A DNA stretch of 20,416 nt from NCBI GenBank assembly GCA_002428205.1, contig DIUH01000393.1:4121-24536 (forward strand). Direction: 5' to 3'. The stretch comes from Planctomycetaceae bacterium UBA6163. GTDB lineage: Bacteria; Planctomycetota; Planctomycetia; Pirellulales; Pirellulaceae. Under the pieces are notes generated by a model, which worked only from the letters and a program-made list of their open reading frames with translations, ran no database searches and was not told where the DNA came from. The position numbers were made by a program, and so were the translations under genes. How positions within the stretch are numbered: position 1 is the stretch's first letter; the number at the start of each line of letters is the position of its first letter. This document shows, piece after piece, positions 7,318-14,720 of this stretch.

Positions 7318-8961
7318 TCACGCCGCGTTTTCGGTGATCCAAGATCGCAGCACATTCGCCGCCACTTCAGGGTTTTTGTCGACCATGCGGAACAGTTCTT
7401 CCTTGAGCGATCCGCCGGTGATCTGCATCCCTTCGTTTTCATCCGCATTGGCGTCTTCTTCCTCCTCTGGCGGAGTCGGTAATTCCAATCCGAAGCCTTC
7501 ATTGAAATCCCTCGGGGTGCCATTGCCACCGCCAAGCAAAGCCGATCGTGCGACCAAAATGGCGATCGCCGCTAAACCCAACATGGCCAATGACGGCCAA
7601 GACTCCGACAACCAAGTCAGCGCTTTACCAGTGCCGCCGCCGGTGGCAACAATCGGTTCGGGGATGTCCGGAAAATCCCACACATGCACTAAAGGCAGTG
7701 GGTCTGCGCCGGGGGGGACCGGAGGCAATAGTGGCGCAACAGCAGCTTTGATCTTTGCTTCGGTCTCGGTTCGCTTCTGTTGCAACATGGCGACCGTCGG
7801 CTTGGGCATATCGGCGGCAGTCTTATCAGGATTTTCGCGTAAGAAATCTTGCACCATCACGCGATCGTAATAACTGGTCGGCAGACCCACCGATACGGTT
7901 ACCTTCTTGACTTGCATCGCCGCAAGCTTGGATAGTTCGTACTGCTGGCCAACTACCCCGGTGGCTTCGCGTTCATCTTCTTTCGTTTTCGAAAATTGTT
8001 CTGGTTCATCAAGGGTCGCGGAACGATTACCGATTGCGTTGGGTGCCGTGCCGGGAACTCCCTTGGGGCCTTGCCGAGTCGATTGTTCGTCAACCTTTTT
8101 CGAATATTCCTGCAGGGTTGTCCGCTCCGAATCGTATTTCAATACCGCTTTCTCGACACCCATGGTCGGGTCAAGTTCGGCATGTGCGGCCACACGAATC
8201 GGTCCATACCCGACTAACGCACGGAGTACTTTCTGCTCATAAGCTTTTTCTTCTTCTAACCGTTTCCTCAGCATCGGATCTTCGTCTTTCCAATCGCCAT
8301 TGAGATGTGACGCGTTGGTATCGATCACGACGACATCTTCGCTGTTCATTCCGGCGTAAGATCCACGAATCAATTCTTTGATCATATTGACTCGGGCTTT
8401 GGTCAGCGGTTCGGTCCCCTCGGGCGAAACGAGAACGCTGGCCGATTGAGGCCGAGCCCGCGACAGGCCCGTTCGCTCGCCCTGGTCATATTCGACGCTC
8501 GCCCAGCGAATTTCGGCGAATGCGCTGATTTTTGCGCCCAGATCTTGAGCCTTGGCATGCATCTCGCGAGACGTGCGTTGCTCGCTCGAATCGAACGGAC
8601 TGGCTTTGTCGATCGCCTCTTGAAGAGATGACCGTAGGGCAAGTGGCAGGGTGGCCGACTCCCTTAGTGCCGCAAGATACTCATTGCGAGTTTTTTTCGG
8701 AATCCGAATCCGCCGACCCTCACGTTCCCACAACTTTAACCCAGCTTGACTGAAAGATATTTCGACCGCGTCGACTTCGGTTTCACTTAACATCCTGCCG
8801 CCAAACAGGTATTCCGTTTCAGTCGTTGTCCCACCTTTAACCAGCAATCCCAGCCCGATCGCGATCGTCAATACCAACATTCCGGCAATCAACCGGGTTG
8901 CTATTGGCATTGCAAGAAATGCGTCGCGGATCGGTTCAAAGGTTTTTTGAAAAACGTTCAT
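7318..8961 (-). CDS. fliF: flagellar MS-ring protein FliF
   Basis: FliF forms the MS ring in the inner membrane, the base on which rod, export gate and switch are built. The 547-residue product has an N-terminal membrane helix at about residues 22-42, ring-building domains at about 45-230, a second periplasmic part to about 440 with VKKVTVSVGLPTSYYDR, and a second membrane helix at about 453-474. It ends in an acidic cytoplasmic tail with the FliG-binding segment ELFRMVDKNPEVAANVLRSW at about 522-541. That tail is intact, so docking of the divergent FliG next door should still be possible. Length is normal for the family. The ATG at 8961 starts 97 bp after fliE; there is no convincing Shine-Dalgarno. 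The stop is TGA. Confidence 0.95.
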   Translation of the reverse strand: MNVFQKTFEPIRDAFLAMPIATRLIAGMLVLTIAIGLGLLVKGGTTTETEYLFGGRMLSETEVDAVEISFSQAGLKLWEREGRRIRIPKKTRNEYLAALRESATLPLALRSSLQEAIDKASPFDSSEQRTSREMHAKAQDLGAKISAFAEIRWASVEYDQGERTGLSRARPQSASVLVSPEGTEPLTKARVNMIKELIRGSYAGMNSEDVVVIDTNASHLNGDWKDEDPMLRKRLEEEKAYEQKVLRALVGYGPIRVAAHAELDPTMGVEKAVLKYDSERTTLQEYSKKVDEQSTRQGPKGVPGTAPNAIGNRSATLDEPEQFSKTKEDEREATGVVGQQYELSKLAAMQVKKVTVSVGLPTSYYDRVMVQDFLRENPDKTAADMPKPTVAMLQQKRTETEAKIKAAVAPLLPPVPPGADPLPLVHVWDFPDIPEPIVATGGGTGKALTWLSESWPSLAMLGLAAIAILVARSALLGGGNGTPRDFNEGFGLELPTPPEEEEDANADENEGMQITGGSLKEELFRMVDKNPEVAANVLRSWITENAA

Positions 8962-9058
8962 GGATCAAATCAGTACGGAATAACCTTCTCAGCGGCGCGA
9001 ATACTTGGCCGTATTGACGATCGAATGTGATGATGCAAGGGATTGAACGCAACAGACG

Positions 9059-9427
9059 CTAGATCTGAATTTGTTGCAATTCACGATAGGCTTCAATCAA
9101 CTTGTTTCTTACTTGAAGCATCATGCGGAAAGCGAGATCAGCTTTTTGAACGGCAGTCAAAACTTCTGCTTGGTTGACATTCTGGCCGGTCAACATTTGA
9201 TGCACCAAGTCATCGGCGCCGGTTTGCATCGAATTAACTTCGCTGACCTGATTGACCAGCAATTTCGAGAATTGATCCAAACCGTTCGGAGTGTCGGTGG
9301 CGCTAAGGCCAGCAAGTCCGCCGAGCGAATCAGACAGGTTTCCCTTGCCCAACATCGCTCCGGCACGTGCTAGCTCGGCCGGCATCGCCGGTGGTGCCAT
9401 CGTCGACCGTAGTCCAATGGGGCTCAA
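9059..9427 (-). CDS. fliE: flagellar hook-basal body protein FliE
   Basis: FliE is the small adapter that joins the MS ring to the proximal rod and is an early export substrate. The 122-residue product ends in the family signature KADLAFRMMLQVRNKLIEAY (about residues 96-115) preceded by QVSEVNSMQTGADDLVHQML. The start deserves notice: AAGGAG lies nine bases before a TTG at 9427, whereas the next ATG, at 9400, has no ribosome-binding site. I therefore take TTG, giving MSPIGLRS at the N-terminus. It follows flgC by 59 bp and precedes fliF by 97 bp. Confidence 0.93.
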   Translation of the reverse strand: MSPIGLRSTMAPPAMPAELARAGAMLGKGNLSDSLGGLAGLSATDTPNGLDQFSKLLVNQVSEVNSMQTGADDLVHQMLTGQNVNQAEVLTAVQKADLAFRMMLQVRNKLIEAYRELQQIQI

Positions 9428-9486
9428 ATCAGGTCACTCCTTAACCTACTTATCACAGATGACATCGCAACGGATGTCGGAAACAA

Positions 9487-9909
9487 TCACGCAATAATGG
9501 TCAGGGTTTCACGGCCAAGGTCTTTGGTGATTTCCATCACGCCGACGTTTGCCTCGTAAGCCCGCGTCGACTCGAGCGCGTCGACCATCTGGGTCGTCAG
9601 GTCGATGTTCGGGTACGCCACATAACCCTTCCGCTCGCCGTCCTGAATCGCAAGCGGATGGTTCGGTTGGTAACGATACAACGGATCGGCGTTGTCGGTT
9701 TTGATTTCTGAAACACGAACGCCGGCCGCGGCGCCGCTGCTGCTGATCGAAAAGTCGGACTCGAAGACGACTTGGCGAGCCTTATAAGGATTTGGTCGGC
9801 CGGTTTCATCGGTCAATGATGACATATTAGCGATATTACTGCTGACTGCGTTCAGTCGTGTCCGCTGGGCGACAAGTGCCGATGTGCTGATATCAAGCGA
9901 GCTGAACAT
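9487..9909 (-). CDS. flgC: flagellar proximal rod protein FlgC
   Basis: FlgC is a proximal rod subunit in the periplasm, exported by the flagellar apparatus without a signal peptide. The N-terminal rod motif LDISTSALVAQRTRLNAVSS occupies residues 5-24 and is followed by NIANMSS. NPYKARQVVFE lies at about 40-50, and the C-terminal rod helix has NIDLTTQMVDALESTRAYEA and NVGVMEITKDL. The 140-residue length is typical. The start at 9909 is well supported: AAGGGA stands six bases before the ATG. The gene lies 55 bp downstream of flgB and 59 bp upstream of fliE, the standard flgB-flgC-fliE order. Confidence 0.95.
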   Translation of the reverse strand: MFSSLDISTSALVAQRTRLNAVSSNIANMSSLTDETGRPNPYKARQVVFESDFSISSSGAAAGVRVSEIKTDNADPLYRYQPNHPLAIQDGERKGYVAYPNIDLTTQMVDALESTRAYEANVGVMEITKDLGRETLTIIA

Positions 9910-9964
9910 ATTGAATCCCTTGTTCCACTAATCCATTAATCCGACTGATTCGATGGGCGTAAAC

Positions 9965-10474
9965 TTATGCCCGTTCGGTGATCGCGGCCCGCAGCAAACC
10001 GAATTGGCTGCGCATCGTTGCGATCGCCAAATTATGCATGCTTTGGTTCTTTGCGATGTTGGTAACCTGGCGTTCGAGACTGACGTCGCTGCCATCATGC
10101 AAAACAATCGGCTCCATCGCTTGGCGTGGTCCCGCAGCGAAGTCATCGCGGTCGCCAGGCGACAAGGCCTTTGCCAAAGTCGCAAAATCTCCCTTGGCGG
10201 AATTTCTTAGCGGTCCGCTGGTTGCCATCGGAAAACCGTGCGGCGACGATGGCGTTGTCAGCGTGGGTAGCGCGTAACCGGGGGATGGGTTTCGGGCCGC
10301 CTCGATCGAATCGGCTAGTGCAGCCTGGAATTGGCTGACTTGCAAATCCTTGGCGCGGTAGTCGGGCGTGTCGAGGTTGGCCAGATTGCCGGCGAGTAAT
10401 TCATGGCGACGTTGGGTGAAGATCGCCGTCTGCTCCAACGCCGGGAGCGACGTCGAGTTGAACATTCGGATCAT
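9965..10474 (-). CDS. flgB: flagellar proximal rod protein FlgB
   Basis: FlgB is a proximal rod subunit that with FlgC, FlgF and FliE builds the rod above the MS ring. The rod motif NLANLDTPDYRAKD lies at about residues 30-43. The C-terminal rod helix is at about 120-165, including VSLERQVTNIAKNQSMHNLA. The frame is open upstream to 10561, but that extension mirrors the preceding gene. The ATG at 10474 overlaps the stop of the HATPase-like gene in an ATGA junction, which suggests translational coupling; an ATG three codons further in (10465) is also possible. The product is about 169 residues, somewhat longer than the common 130-140 because of a central Pro/Ser-rich segment. Confidence 0.93.
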   Translation of the reverse strand: MIRMFNSTSLPALEQTAIFTQRRHELLAGNLANLDTPDYRAKDLQVSQFQAALADSIEAARNPSPGYALPTLTTPSSPHGFPMATSGPLRNSAKGDFATLAKALSPGDRDDFAAGPRQAMEPIVLHDGSDVSLERQVTNIAKNQSMHNLAIATMRSQFGLLRAAITERA

Positions 10475-10923
10475 GCCGCTTTTCGCACTGCATCGCTGAA
10501 GGGCAAAACCAGGGTGACCGCGGCACCGCCCTGAGGGCAATTCTGCCACTGCGGCTTGCAACCCAATGCCGCAGCGGCCAGCGACAAACGATTGCCTCGG
10601 CTTTCGACATCACTGCCCGTGTCCGCGATTTCCAGTTCAACACCGTGTGCCGTTTGGCATCCGGTTACCGTCAGTTCGCCACCATCGGGCATCTGTTCTA
10701 GTGACTCGCGAACCAGGCTCGTTACCAAGTCGCTTAATCGCTCGCGATCAGCCGTCGTCATCAAACTGACGGGCATATCGAGTTCAAAACAGATCGGGGC
10801 CGGATGCTCTAGCAGCAATGGCGAGATGACGCACTCCACTAGAACGGCCAATGATGTGTCTGCGGATTGACGCGCCGGACCTTGCCCGCTTTTGCGTGAT
10901 GATCCGCCGAATGAAATTGACAT
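10471..10923 (-). CDS. degenerate GHKL/HATPase-domain protein at the head of the flagellar operon
   Basis: The 150-residue product resembles a stand-alone histidine-kinase ATP-binding domain. After a short Ser/Gly-rich leader come a DRERLSDLVTSLVRESLEQM helix (about 59-78), PDGGELTVTG, the G1-box region ELEIADTGSD (about 97-105), and a final strand GGAAVTLVLPF (about 132-142). Key features are missing. The N-box Asn appears to be Glu73, the second G1 Gly is Asp105, and the ATP lid between G1 and the last helix is almost gone. No phospho-acceptor helix, receiver or sensor domain is present. It is therefore unlikely to be an active kinase; a regulatory or binding role is inference. The ATG at 10923 has AGGGAG six bases upstream; a GTG at 10959 is the alternative. 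Its stop overlaps the flgB start by 4 bp, so its expression is tied to the flagellar genes. I know no standard gene symbol for it. Confidence 0.7.
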   Translation of the reverse strand: MSISFGGSSRKSGQGPARQSADTSLAVLVECVISPLLLEHPAPICFELDMPVSLMTTADRERLSDLVTSLVRESLEQMPDGGELTVTGCQTAHGVELEIADTGSDVESRGNRLSLAAAALGCKPQWQNCPQGGAAVTLVLPFSDAVRKAA

Positions 10924-11085
10924 CGTGCGCTCCCTGCACTCGTTTTCGCGTATGGACACTGACGCAAATGCACCAGTTAGACACCCGATAGACAGTTGGC
11001 AGCGGTCGAGGCAATGCCAGTTGCAAGATTTTCTAAATTATTTGCCCACGAATGCCGAAGATCGATCGCCAGACACGACGGCGGT

Positions 11086-11125
11086 TAAAAAAAAGCGGCA
11101 CATTGGCCTGAGTGCCAATCTGCCG
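11086..11125 (-). terminator. intrinsic terminator of the lipoprotein gene
   Basis: Two 13-base arms at 11095-11107 and 11113-11125 pair with a single mismatch around a short loop. On the minus strand the stem is followed directly by eight T (plus-strand A at 11087-11094). It lies about 30 bases past the TAG-side end of the lipoprotein gene and separates that gene from the flagellar operon, whose promoter must therefore lie within 10924-11085. I saw no clear sigma-70, sigma-54 or sigma-28 consensus in that stretch. Confidence 0.85.
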
Positions 11126-11154
11126 CCTTATTGGGTTCGCAATCGGCTCGCAGC

Positions 11155-11571
11155 TTACTTGCTCACCAAATCAAAGTTTTCATCCAATTTGTCCGATTCG
11201 ACAGTCACTTTCAATTCGGTTCGTGAGTTGTACTTTTCGGGGATATACATCTCGCCGACCTGGTCAAACTCACCTGGGTTGGATTCGACGAACTTACCTT
11301 CAATGAACCGCGAGGCTCTTACTTCAACGCTTGCGGGACCGGGTTCTACTCGGGCTTCGTATTTTCCGTCGACGATCGAAGCCGCATAGGCTTTTTGATC
11401 GCCCTCGAGTGCACGAAACTGTATTGTCCCTTCGGGAATCGGTGCGCCGTCATAAGTCACTGTACCGCTGACCAAAACCAGGCCATCACTCGAGCCGCAC
11501 CCTGCAATCGGGGCAACCAGAAAAACAGTGGCCGCAACCAATAACCATTTCCGCCAAATCTCAATCTGCAT
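11155..11571 (-). CDS. small lipoprotein, carboxypeptidase-regulatory/transthyretin-like
   Basis: The 138-residue product begins with a lipoprotein signal peptide: positively charged start, hydrophobic core, and lipobox IAGC with the lipidated Cys at residue 25. The mature part opens with a beta-sandwich pattern VSGTVTYDGAPIPEGTIQF at about 34-52, followed by alternating strands and KVTVESDKLDENFDL near the end. Such short lipoproteins, often annotated as carboxypeptidase regulatory-like, occur in large numbers in planctomycetes; their function is not known. It is probably attached to a membrane on the periplasmic side. The ATG at 11571 has GGCGGA seven bases upstream; a TTG at 11586 is less likely. 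A perfect TATAAT at 11606-11601 gives a plausible short leader, and a strong terminator follows the gene, so it is likely monocistronic. Confidence 0.83.
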   Translation of the reverse strand: MQIEIWRKWLLVAATVFLVAPIAGCGSSDGLVLVSGTVTYDGAPIPEGTIQFRALEGDQKAYAASIVDGKYEARVEPGPASVEVRASRFIEGKFVESNPGEFDQVGEMYIPEKYNSRTELKVTVESDKLDENFDLVSK

Positions 11572-11600
11572 CAATGCATCCGCCAAAAGAATTTGAAAAC

Positions 11601-11606
11601 ATTATA
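11601..11606 (-). promoter_or_regulatory. candidate -10 box for the lipoprotein gene
   Basis: The minus strand reads TATAAT here, a perfect sigma-70 -10 hexamer in an AT-rich stretch, 29 bases before the chosen ATG. I found no good -35 hexamer at 16-18 bases, and the region where it would lie is next to the end of the palindromic element at 11632. Promoter activity is inference. Confidence 0.4.
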
Positions 11607-11631
11607 AGAAAACGAACGACTTAAACCTTAA

Positions 11632-11728
11632 AGCCTATCCGAAAAGGGGGCTGGCCCTCTCCGGCGAGGCCAAAAAACCAATAAAATTGACTCGCCTCCA
11701 AAGGGTCAGACCCCTTTTCGGATAGGCT
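11632..11728. repeat. 97-bp near-palindromic element with perfect 18-bp terminal inverted repeats
   Basis: AGCCTATCCGAAAAGGGG at 11632-11649 is repeated exactly in inverse at 11711-11728. Going inward, the two halves keep matching without gaps, with CTG, CCCT and GCGAG shared at equal distances, so the element is an imperfect hairpin of about 45 bases per arm around an AT-rich centre. CTTA flanks both sides (11627-11630 and 11729-11732) and may be a target duplication or part of a longer repeat. No ORF is inside. Its form suggests a MITE or REP-like dispersed repeat. It lies between the DUF1559 terminator and the lipoprotein promoter region. Confidence 0.8.
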
Positions 11729-11734
11729 CTTAGG

Positions 11735-11779
11735 TAAAAACCTGACTGTGATCATTTCATGGATGGATCAAAGCCAGGT
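11735..11779 (-). terminator. intrinsic terminator of the DUF1559 gene
   Basis: On the minus strand an 8-bp stem with one wobble pair (ACCTGGCT with AGTCAGGT), one mismatch and a further 5 bp (TGATC with GATCA) closes a 12-base loop, followed directly by five T. It starts 38 bases past the DUF1559 stop. The stem is less GC-rich than the terminator at 11086 but geometry and T-run fit. Confidence 0.65.
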
Positions 11780-11817
11780 CGGATGAATCGCTGCATCACA
11801 ATTAAGATGCGAACGAA

Positions 11818-12819
11818 TTAAAACTCGCCGATAATGCCGCCTTCGTCGCGGTTGCCGAGGTTTCGCCACAATTGACGTTCGACACTGTCGGAAACGAATC
11901 GGACCGAACCGTCGCACAGAGCAGTGTTAACACCACCGGCGTGATAGCTGCGCGCGAAGTTATAACGACCTGGCAAACCGCCGGCGAAACCGTTTTCACA
12001 GGGAGCCTTTCTCCAAGTCGTTGATCCGCAGGAGTAAACACGATCGGGAACGGTGGTGTTGGGCGTTTCACCGGTTGAAAAACCGAACGATCCGTGCGGC
12101 GCACCGCCCCAATAACCGCCCAATTCACCCCACGCAGCAGCGGTCCCGCGAAGCATGCCTTCGCTGAGCATCAGTGTGTTGGAAGTGCCGTCAACGCAGT
12201 CGCGAAAGCGGCGGGCCAATTGGCGACCGAACATCCCACCGGCATCAACGGTCATGTCGTAATTGATCGGTACGGTGATGTTTGCAATGATCGCAGTGGT
12301 GGGGTTTCCACCACCGGCACATACGGCGTAATTGCCCTTGAAACCTGTTGTCGAGCCGTTGCCACCGCGAGCCGGCCCCGATGGGTCCGAAGGGCACATG
12401 AATGCGTCGACCGGTCGGCCGGCAATTTCGACAGGCAGTCGGTGGATGTATTCAGCAGGAAATTGCCCGTAGGTAACTTCCACCTGATCGTAAGCATCAT
12501 AATAAGATTGCTGCTCGATGAATGGCAAAACGCGATGAAACCAGCAATCGCGTCGTTTGGTTTGCCCGGCGACTTCCAGCTTGTGGCCATAAGGAAACGT
12601 CTTGAATGCATCATGATAATTATGCATTGCAAGGGAGATCTGTTTGTTGTTGTTGCTGCACTGCATTCGCCGTGCTGCTTCGCGGGCGGCTTGCACCGCT
12701 GGTAACAAGAGACCAACCATGACCCCGATAATGGCGATCACAACCAACAACTCGACCAACGTGAATCCGCCGCGACGATCCACAGCGGAGGACTCAGACT
12801 CTAACTTCAATAATTGCAT
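11818..12819 (-). CDS. DUF1559 domain protein with type IV pilin-like N-terminus
   Basis: The 333-residue protein starts with a short charged leader and the prepilin site RRGG followed by FTLVELLVVIAIIGVMVGLL; cleavage is expected after Gly18, leaving Phe+1 and Glu+5. The hydrophobic helix runs to about residue 40 and continues into PAVQAAREAARRMQC, the typical start of DUF1559. The C-terminal H-x-GGVN motif and LCDGSVRFVSD (about 293-311) are also characteristic. The family is greatly expanded in planctomycetes; members are thought to be pseudopilin-like surface or secretion proteins, but their function is not established. ATG at 12819 with GAGAGAG a few bases upstream. It is transcribed alone, away from the LptF-like gene, and ends before its own terminator. 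No partner pilus genes lie nearby, as is common for this family. Confidence 0.93.
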   Translation of the reverse strand: MQLLKLESESSAVDRRGGFTLVELLVVIAIIGVMVGLLLPAVQAAREAARRMQCSNNNKQISLAMHNYHDAFKTFPYGHKLEVAGQTKRRDCWFHRVLPFIEQQSYYDAYDQVEVTYGQFPAEYIHRLPVEIAGRPVDAFMCPSDPSGPARGGNGSTTGFKGNYAVCAGGGNPTTAIIANITVPINYDMTVDAGGMFGRQLARRFRDCVDGTSNTLMLSEGMLRGTAAAWGELGGYWGGAPHGSFGFSTGETPNTTVPDRVYSCGSTTWRKAPCENGFAGGLPGRYNFARSYHAGGVNTALCDGSVRFVSDSVERQLWRNLGNRDEGGIIGEF

Positions 12820-13378
12820 GAAACTCTCTCAACCGGAACTCATAAATGACGATAGGAACAAAAAAGGCTGCGGCCGTACGGTCGGCTAAAGGCTTGGAGG
12901 CCTAATGTTGCCGATCGGGCGAACCCGCCTCAAATCGCTTTCCGTTGCAAACAGCACGCCAGCGACTTGCGGCATGATCCGAACCGCACCTTGGCGAATG
13001 ACTGGCCAGTGGGATCTTGGAAGTTCAATAAACCTGTACTTCCGCGCTGTGGCGAGTAGTGCCCCATTGATTGGCGTAAAAGAAAAAGCGATTTATTTGG
13101 TAAATCAGCAATTTATGTGGCCCTCCACCACCAGATTTGCACACGGCCTAAGCAGAACCGCTGGTGCGTGCACTGAACTTGCGCAGCCGGTTTGCGTGTA
13201 CCTAGGTTGGGTTCATGCCTTCCAACAGAGTCGTTTGCTTGAAAATTGTTTTTTTGCGGCGTGTTTGGCGGGTGCTTGAATCGTTCGAAGGGAGTAAGAA
13301 GGATCCGCCCCAGGTTGGGCTGTCGTTAGTGGCCGTGTTTTTGGTACGTCAGGTCAAACGCCTGCAGGTCTGAACGTT
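12820..13378. other. 559-bp divergent intergenic region without a convincing gene
   Basis: The DUF1559 gene leaves to the left and the LptF-like gene to the right, so promoters for both should be here. I see an 8-bp palindrome CCGTACGG near 12869-12880, a T-run on the minus strand just before it, and an AT-rich patch at about 13080-13118 with a small hairpin GATTTA/TAAATC (13090-13106). No clear -35/-10 pair stands out. One plus-strand ORF (12905-13279, 124 codons) fills much of it but shows no ribosome-binding site and no recognisable domain; I do not annotate it as a gene. Confidence 0.5.
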
Positions 13379-14572
13379 ATGCCAAGTCGAATCACCCGCT
13401 ACATCGCTGGCGAAATCATCAAGATTTTCGTCGTTGCACTGTTCTCGCTGACGCTCCTGATCTTGTTGATCGGGGTCGGTCGCGAACTGCTGCGCGAGGG
13501 TTTAGGGCCGCTGTCGGTGCTGCAGTTATTGCCTTATGTTTTGCCGCTAAGCATGCAGCATTCCGTGCCTGCGACGGCATTGTTTGCGGTCTGCTGTGTT
13601 TATGGACGAATGGCCGCCGATGGTGAGGTTGCAACGGTCAAGGCGATTGGCGTTTCCCCATTGCAGTTGATCAAGCCAGCAGTCATCTTCGCCGCGGTTC
13701 TCAGTCCTGGGGTCGTGATCTTAAGTGATCTGGCGGTATCGTGGGGCCGCCCTGGCGTCGCCCAAGTTGTGTTGGGATCGTTGGAGGATATCGCTTATCG
13801 CTTTCTGCATTCGCAGCACAGCTACAGTTCCTCGCACGGTTTCACGATTCATGTCCAGGATGTCGATGGCCGACGGTTGATCCAGCCGATGGTGAAAATC
13901 CGCTCGCGGACCGGCGGCACAATCGAGCTGACGGCGCGAGAGGGTAGTTTAAGACTCGATCCGGAAATCAACACGCTCTTGTTGAACGTGGTCGACAGCC
14001 GGGTCGAGGGTGGACAGGGGAATCAGGGAATTATCCCCGGCGAAACCGAGTTTCGAATACCGCTGGGCAGGGCATTTCGTCAGCGCGATCCGTCTTCTGC
14101 TTCGCCCAGTGAATTGCCCCTGCGGGATATCGGGCCGGAGTCGATTGCCCAGGAACGCCGCAGCCAACAGGCGATCGGACAACTGGCGGCGCACACCGGA
14201 TTTTCGCTGCTTTCTGCTCGCTGGGACGAGATCGCCGGACCATCTGGTCAAGCGATTCAAGCTCAGATTAAGGCGAGCGATAAACGATTGGCCCGATTGC
14301 ACACCGAACCATGGCGTCGGTGGGCACAGGGCTTCAGTTGCTTTTGTTTCGTGTTGGTCGGCGCACCGCTGGCCATGCTCGCCAGGACAGCCGATTACTG
14401 GACGACATTCGGAATTTGTTTCCTGCCGACTTTGGTCGTGTACTACGCCTTATTCATGCTGGGTTTTGACCAAGCCAAGGCGGGTCTCTGGCCACCGTAT
14501 GCGGTTTGGCTTGGAAACTCGGTGCTGGTCGCCGTCGCAGTCACGTTGATGGATCGCGTTCGGCGTTATTGA
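13379..14572 (+). CDS. LptF/LptG-family lipopolysaccharide export permease
   Basis: The 397-residue product has the LptF/LptG (YjgP/YjgQ) layout: three N-terminal membrane helices (about residues 15-38, 50-75, 93-117), a large periplasmic beta-rich domain (about 120-300), and three C-terminal helices (about 322-345, 350-370, 375-393). The start MPSRITRYIAGEIIKIFVVA and the stretch YGRMAADGEVATVKAIGVSP, which resembles the family coupling helix, support the call. In Gram-negative cells LptF and LptG form the membrane part of the LptB2FG transporter that extracts LPS from the inner membrane. I cannot tell F from G, and no partner, LptB or LptC is in the window. The ATG at 13379 has only a weak CAGGT upstream. 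No terminator follows before the next gene, 148 bp away. Confidence 0.87.
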   Translation: MPSRITRYIAGEIIKIFVVALFSLTLLILLIGVGRELLREGLGPLSVLQLLPYVLPLSMQHSVPATALFAVCCVYGRMAADGEVATVKAIGVSPLQLIKPAVIFAAVLSPGVVILSDLAVSWGRPGVAQVVLGSLEDIAYRFLHSQHSYSSSHGFTIHVQDVDGRRLIQPMVKIRSRTGGTIELTAREGSLRLDPEINTLLLNVVDSRVEGGQGNQGIIPGETEFRIPLGRAFRQRDPSSASPSELPLRDIGPESIAQERRSQQAIGQLAAHTGFSLLSARWDEIAGPSGQAIQAQIKASDKRLARLHTEPWRRWAQGFSCFCFVLVGAPLAMLARTADYWTTFGICFLPTLVVYYALFMLGFDQAKAGLWPPYAVWLGNSVLVAVAVTLMDRVRRY

Positions 14573-14659
14573 TTTCGGCCCGACAAGGGATTCGCCAGAC
14601 GGTCGCTTGCCTCCCGCCCGTTGCCAAGGACTTGCTGGTGGGCGACGATACCCCGGGAC

Positions 14660-14673
14660 CGCCGACGTCGGCG
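14660..14673. promoter_or_regulatory. 14-bp perfect palindrome upstream of the NADP-binding enzyme gene
   Basis: CGCCGACGTCGGCG is fully self-complementary and lies 47 bases before the ATG at 14721, in a 148-bp gap. It could be an operator for a dimeric regulator. A GC-rich genome produces some such palindromes by chance, so this is tentative. Confidence 0.3.
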
Positions 14674-14720
14674 AACGCTCCACTTGAATCGTTTCCACCG
14701 CAAACTTTTGTTTAGCGCGC

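Noticed and set aside
10924..11085. Sigma-54 or sigma-28 promoter for the flagellar operon
   Set aside because: I checked the minus strand for GG-N10-GC and for TAAA/GCCGATAA patterns and found no match with correct spacing.
12905..13279. 124-codon plus-strand ORF in the gap between the DUF1559 and LptF-like genes
   Set aside because: No Shine-Dalgarno, no domain, few acidic residues and mixed codon use. It is the only ORF of any size there, so I keep it as a possibility under the intergenic entry but not as a gene.
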